Below are positions 60,879 through 64,000 of a stretch of DNA of 64,000 nt, piece after piece. The DNA is taken from positions 62,001 through 126,000 of the forward strand of contig CBDETC010000002.1 of assembly GCA_965242845.1 (NCBI GenBank), written 5' to 3'. How positions within the stretch are numbered: the first letter of the stretch is position 1; every line of letters starts with the position of its first letter. Origin of the DNA: RHLJ01 sp965242845. Its GTDB lineage: Bacteria; Bacteroidota; Rhodothermia; Balneolales; Balneolaceae. The notes beneath the pieces were generated by a model. That model saw only the letters and a list, made by a program, of their open reading frames with translations, did no database searches and had not been told where the DNA came from. Position numbers and translations under genes: made by a program.

Positions 60879-62228
60879 ATGGCATTAATGGTATCTGTTT
60901 CAGGGATTAGGGGCATTTTTGGTACCGATCTAACCCCGGAAAACCTGGCAAGATTCACCGCGGCATATGGCACGTGGCTAAATGGCGGAACAGTAGTTTT
61001 AGGAAGAGATTCGAGGGTCACTGGCGAACTTTGTGAGCAGATTGTCGCCTCCACACTTATGAGCGTTGGATGTAATGTGATTAAAGTGGGTATTGTTCCT
61101 ACTCCTACCGTTGCAATGGGAGTATTAAAGCATGAAGCTGGTGGTGGAATTATTATTTCTGCAAGTCATAATCCTGCTCAATGGAATGCACTTAAGTTGC
61201 TCAATTCAACAAGCGAGTTCCTGGATGCTGACCAGGGAAAGGAGATGCTCGACATTTCTGAAAAGGGTGAATTCAACTATCAACCATATGATAAGATTGG
61301 AACACTCTCAACGGATGACGAACTTTTAAATGATCATATCCGGGAGATCTTAGACCTTCCTTTTATTGATGTAGAAGTAATACGAGAAGCAAATCTGTCC
61401 GTAGCTGTTGACGCTGTGAATGGAGCAGGTTCTATTGCAGTTCCTCTACTTCTAGAACACCTGGGAGTCGCTGAAATTCATAAGATTCACTGTACTCCAA
61501 ATGGTTTATTTCCTCATAACCCCGAACCTCTTCCTGAACATCTTACAGAAATTTGTGACCTGGTAAAGGAAAAGGGAGCTGATCTTGGAGTAGTAACAGA
61601 CCCTGATGCAGACCGACTGGCTTTGGTCGATAACACCGGAACTTTATTTGGTGAAGAATATACTCAGGCCACCATATTTGATTTTATTCTGGATAAAAAG
61701 CCGGGGGCAACCGCTACAAACCTCTCCTCTTCTCGAATTGCAGATGAAGTAAGTGCTAAATATGATCAGACTTGTTATCGCTCGGCCGTTGGAGAAATCA
61801 ACGTGGTAAAGAAGATGCAGGAGGTTGAAGCTGTAGTAGGAGGTGAAGGCAGTGGCGGTATCATTGTCCCGGACTTACATTACGGCCGTGATGCATTAGT
61901 CGGAATTGCCTGCGTGGTACAACAACTTGCCGAACGATCTATTCCTTCCTCAGAGTACCGCGCTGAATTTACCAATTACTACATGAGCAAAAGTAAAATT
62001 CAATTGGATGAGCTGGGCAAGGATGCAGATGAAGTGTTAGCGATGGTGCAAGATCATTATGCTTCACTTAAACCAAATACGATTGATGGGGTTAAAGTGG
62101 ATTTTGAGGAAGGCTGGGTTCATCTTCGAAAATCAAATACCGAACCGATAGTAAGAATATACTCTGAAGGGAAATCCCCGGAAGCAGCTGAAGGATTTGC
62201 CAATAAAATCAGAACGTTATTGAAGTAA
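60879..62228 (+). CDS. glmM: Phosphoglucosamine mutase/phosphohexomutase
   Basis: This 449-residue protein carries the phosphoserine loop GGGIIISASHNPAQWNALK, the metal loop VVTDPDADRLALVD, the sugar-binding GGEGSGGIIVPDLHYGRDA and the phosphate-binding tail RKSNTEPIVRIYSEG. Domain order and size fit the GlmM/PGM group, which converts glucosamine-6-phosphate to glucosamine-1-phosphate for peptidoglycan. Assignment to GlmM rather than phosphomannomutase is probable but not certain. It begins at the base after the SGNH gene stop. Confidence 0.85.
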   Translation: MALMVSVSGIRGIFGTDLTPENLARFTAAYGTWLNGGTVVLGRDSRVTGELCEQIVASTLMSVGCNVIKVGIVPTPTVAMGVLKHEAGGGIIISASHNPAQWNALKLLNSTSEFLDADQGKEMLDISEKGEFNYQPYDKIGTLSTDDELLNDHIREILDLPFIDVEVIREANLSVAVDAVNGAGSIAVPLLLEHLGVAEIHKIHCTPNGLFPHNPEPLPEHLTEICDLVKEKGADLGVVTDPDADRLALVDNTGTLFGEEYTQATIFDFILDKKPGATATNLSSSRIADEVSAKYDQTCYRSAVGEINVVKKMQEVEAVVGGEGSGGIIVPDLHYGRDALVGIACVVQQLAERSIPSSEYRAEFTNYYMSKSKIQLDELGKDADEVLAMVQDHYASLKPNTIDGVKVDFEEGWVHLRKSNTEPIVRIYSEGKSPEAAEGFANKIRTLLK

Positions 62229-62236
62229 TTTTAATC

Positions 62237-62293
62237 GTCATTCTGAGGATACTTCCGAAGAATCGTAGATTCTTTGCTCTCGCTCAGGATGAC
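62237..62293. repeat. Dispersed inverted repeat, GTCATTCTGAG type, in the msrB leader
   Basis: GTCATTCTGAG (62237-62247) pairs imperfectly with CTCAGGATGAC (62283-62293). The middle has AGAATCGTAGATTCT, itself palindromic. It ends 13 bp before the msrB start, and its last GGATGAC contributes an in-frame ATG at 62289. Confidence 0.8.
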
Positions 62294-62306
62294 TAATAGT
62301 ACAATT

Positions 62307-62762
62307 ATGCTTAACTGGAAAGACGTACAACTATTCGCTAAAAATGGTAACCCCAAACCTGATCGAAGGGTTGAAAAAACAGGCGAGGAGTGGAAAGCTC
62401 AACTAACCGATGAGCAGTATGCCATAACCCGACTTAAAGGCACGGAACGACCCTATTCCAATGAAATGTGCAGCCGCTTCGAACCAGGGGAATATGAATG
62501 TATTTGCTGTGGTACGCTGCTCTTCGATTCAAACACTAAATTCGAAAGCTTTTCTGGCTGGCCTTCTTTTACTCAGCCAGTGAAAGAAAATGCTGTGGCT
62601 TATGAAGGAGACTTTACGCATGGAATGGTTCGTATTGAAATCCTTTGCAATACCTGTGATGCTCATTTAGGGCATGTTTTTCCGGACGGACCCGAACCAA
62701 GTGGATTGCGATATTGCGTGAACGCAGTTAGCTTAAAGAAAGTCGAATCCGAACCCCACTAA
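62307..62762 (+). CDS. msrB: Peptide-methionine (R)-S-oxide reductase
   Basis: This protein of about 151 residues repairs methionine sulfoxide. It carries two CxxC zinc pairs (CICCGTLLFDSNTKFESFSG and CNTCDAHLGHVF) and the catalytic Cys in GLRYCVNAVSL. The sequence SGWPSFTQPV is the usual substrate-binding segment. Two upstream in-frame starts exist (ATG at 62289, TTG at 62274), but both lie in or past the repeat; ATG at 62307 (MLNWKDVQLF) is chosen. It is single and plus strand. Confidence 0.93.
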   Translation: MLNWKDVQLFAKNGNPKPDRRVEKTGEEWKAQLTDEQYAITRLKGTERPYSNEMCSRFEPGEYECICCGTLLFDSNTKFESFSGWPSFTQPVKENAVAYEGDFTHGMVRIEILCNTCDAHLGHVFPDGPEPSGLRYCVNAVSLKKVESEPH

Positions 62763-62770
62763 CTCCAAAG

Positions 62771-62855
62771 TCATTCTGAGGCCTGTCCTCCGTACACTCT
62801 GGAAGGCGCGCTACTGCCGAAGAATCGTAGATCCTTCGCGTCAGCTCAGGATGAC
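62771..62855. repeat. Dispersed inverted repeat, GTCATTCTGAG type, in the DinB leader
   Basis: GTCATTCTGAG at 62771 pairs imperfectly with CTCAGGATGAC at 62845-62855. The interior contains GAAGAATCGTAGATCCTTCG. It ends 13 bp before the DinB-like start codon and, like the copy near msrB, its terminal GGATGAC contains an in-frame ATG. Confidence 0.8.
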
Positions 62856-62868
62856 AAATAATAAAACC

Positions 62869-63312
62869 ATGCTATCACAAACTCTCTCCCAATTATTCGA
62901 ACGTGATTTACCGAAAGTAAAAGCTGAAATCGAGGCTTATTCATCCGAAGAAGTTATCTGGCAAAAAGCGGATGGAATCAATAACAGCGCTGGTAACCTG
63001 GCTCTTCATATTGCTGGAAACCTTCAACATTTCTTTGGGGGGATTGTTGGAGACACAGGTTATACAAGAGACCGGGAGTTTGAGTTCAATGGCGAAGTGA
63101 GTACTGAGGAATTATATACCAGAATTGATGCCGCTATTGCATCCGTTACTGGCACCCTTCAAGGGATGACTGATGAACAAGTCAAAACAGATTACCCTAT
63201 TGAGTTGTTTGGTGGAGTAATCACCCATGAATGGTTCTTTATGCACTTGTATAGCCATATGCTCTACCATTTAGGGCAAATCAATTATCATAGAAGGTTG
63301 TTGGATAAATAG
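62869..63312 (+). CDS. DinB-like four-helix metalloprotein
   Basis: This protein of about 147 residues belongs to the DinB/YfiT superfamily: MLSQTLSQLFERDLPKVKAE, then ALHIAGNLQHFFGGIVGDTG and HLYSHMLYHLGQINYHRRLL. The three-histidine metal site can be read from LHIAGNL, EWFFMHLYSH and HMLYHLGQ. Function unknown. An in-frame ATG at 62851 lies inside the repeat, but ATG at 62869 is preferred. A second member is at 2152. Confidence 0.85.
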   Translation: MLSQTLSQLFERDLPKVKAEIEAYSSEEVIWQKADGINNSAGNLALHIAGNLQHFFGGIVGDTGYTRDREFEFNGEVSTEELYTRIDAAIASVTGTLQGMTDEQVKTDYPIELFGGVITHEWFFMHLYSHMLYHLGQINYHRRLLDK

Positions 63313-63359
63313 TAAAAATATAATTTGACATTCTTAGAAATAAGTATTTAATAAACAGT

Positions 63360-63596
63360 ATGGTTTCACCTATTGTAAATATAATTCTAAGGGTTGTAAG
63401 TTTGGTAGCTGGAGTAATTACAATTGGTACTTTTGTTTCAACAGTTGATTTGAAAGCAGAAAAGCCAACAAGTTACCCTACAATACAAGCAGTTGACTAT
63501 AAGAATTCTCCTTTACAGAAATTACCTGAAGAAAAGATTAAAGAAGAATTAGATTTAAAAAGAAAAGTTGGGAAAAAAATTACTACTGATTATTAA
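63360..63596 (+). CDS. Small hypothetical membrane-anchored protein
   Basis: This 78-residue protein has an N-terminal hydrophobic helix (IVNIILRVVSLVAGVITIGT) and a basic-acidic C-terminal part (KLPEEKIKEELDLKRKVGKK). No domain is recognised. The following gene starts inside its last 29 bases, so the two are probably translated together. The AT-rich composition differs from the flanking core genes. Confidence 0.5.
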   Translation: MVSPIVNIILRVVSLVAGVITIGTFVSTVDLKAEKPTSYPTIQAVDYKNSPLQKLPEEKIKEELDLKRKVGKKITTDY

Positions 63597-64000
63597 GTTT
63601 TTTTTCATTTTTTGGTCAACTTTTTCTGTTCAAGCCCAAAATACCTATCCTGATAAAATCTATCAGGACTTTGATAGGTATGGTCTGAGTTCGTCCGCAA
63701 CGGATATTATTATGGATGATTTGATTCTTAAGCTTGAAGTATTCCAAGATAATATTTCATTCATGGCCAGCAAAAGGAACCCAAGATCAACTCGTTCAGC
63801 AAGAAAAGAGGAAACACTTAAACTCTTTGTAAGTCCCAGATCAATAATCGAAGTCTCATCTACAAGAGATTCTCTTATAAATCGTGCTCCAAGAAGATAT
63901 TCTATTGAATCATATCTAGATAGAGTTTTAACATATAATTATGCTACTGTTACATTATTTTTTGATGAAAGATTTTCTGCAAGCAGGATTTCTAGACGAG
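63568..64000 (+). CDS. Exported hypothetical protein (5' part, cut by window end)
   Basis: From a TTG at 63568 the frame reads MGKKLLLIIKFFFIFWSTFS, then VQAQNTYPDKIYQDF, a clear signal peptide with a QAQ cleavage region, followed by a basic serine/arginine-rich domain. It stays open to the window edge. The start overlaps the end of the preceding small gene by 29 bp. No family is recognised from the available 144 residues. Confidence 0.6.
   Translation, partial: MGKKLLLIIKFFFIFWSTFSVQAQNTYPDKIYQDFDRYGLSSSATDIIMDDLILKLEVFQDNISFMASKRNPRSTRSARKEETLKLFVSPRSIIEVSSTRDSLINRAPRRYSIESYLDRVLTYNYATVTLFFDERFSASRISRR

Noticed and set aside
1..64000. tRNA, rRNA, CRISPR arrays, prophage or insertion sequences
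   Set aside because: I saw no cloverleaf T-arm or conserved rRNA segment, no regularly spaced direct repeats, and no transposase, integrase or phage structural gene. A covariance-model search would be needed for certainty.

Overview
The window is a 64 kb piece of a bacterial chromosome from the Bacteroidota/Balneolota side of the tree, most likely a Balneola- or Gracilimonas-like marine organism. This assignment is inference. It rests on moderate-to-low GC, signal peptides ending in QAQ/AQ, two large secreted proteins with type IX secretion C-terminal domains (QNYPNPFNP motif), a PID-CTERM-like sorting tail, DUF5683 and DUF2911 proteins, and several ECF sigma/anti-sigma pairs. No rRNA, tRNA, CRISPR array, transposase or prophage was recognised. 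Most of the window is ordinary core and accessory chromosome.

Layout. 1-9.8 kb: rhomboid protease (cut by the window edge), carotenoid-type FAD oxidoreductase, DinB-like protein, an orphan PD-(D/E)XK-like nuclease converging on polA, a SpoIIE/RsbU-type phosphatase and transketolase. 9.9-17.5 kb: a minus-strand run with a TPR protein, LOG protein, DUF5683 protein, parB-parA with two DnaA-box-like sites just upstream, an ECF sigma/anti-sigma pair and uvrC. 17.7-25.7 kb: plus-strand accessory genes (GNAT, CPBP protease, AraC/GyrI regulator, lipoprotein, unknowns, alpha/alpha-toroid protein, thioesterase), then a sodium symporter with a small partner and an orphan beta-propeller protein. 25.7-34.3 kb: PPK2 kinase with an anomalous start, RluA-type synthase, LCM-type methyltransferase, PadR plus ADOP-like permease, a GIY-YIG pseudogene framed by 65-bp inverted repeats, rmuC and an alpha/beta hydrolase.

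34.3-42.9 kb: a secreted GH57 glycosidase, an osmoprotectant ABC transporter with a binding-protein/permease fusion, a PID-CTERM-like miniprotein, a second T9SS protein and a fasciclin protein. The GH57 gene and the second T9SS gene each carry a LacI/CcpA-type palindrome upstream, suggesting one sugar-responsive regulon. 43-46.7 kb: a SigK/RskA-like pair beside the fasciclin gene, then a decayed region with a GNAT gene remnant, a frameshifted FMN-binding oxidase and an intact GNAT paralogue, then a third ECF sigma gene coupled to a four-helix membrane protein. 46.8-53.2 kb: threonine dehydratase, tandem class V aminotransferases, a DUF2911 protein and a predicted surface protein. 53.3-64 kb: sdhCAB, YigZ, a LolA-like protein, PduO adenosyltransferase, an SGNH/TPR protein, a phosphohexomutase, msrB, a DinB-like protein and the 5' part of an exported protein.

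The most distinctive theme is a family of short dispersed inverted repeats beginning GTCATT or GTCACC and ending in the complement. They lie in intergenic gaps at 27.4, 31.5, 32.0, 40.0, 51.1, 62.2 and 62.8 kb. Two of them face each other around the GIY-YIG pseudogene, and two others reach into the leaders of msrB and a dinB-like gene. The strongest candidate for an undescribed element is this repeat plus GIY-YIG unit.
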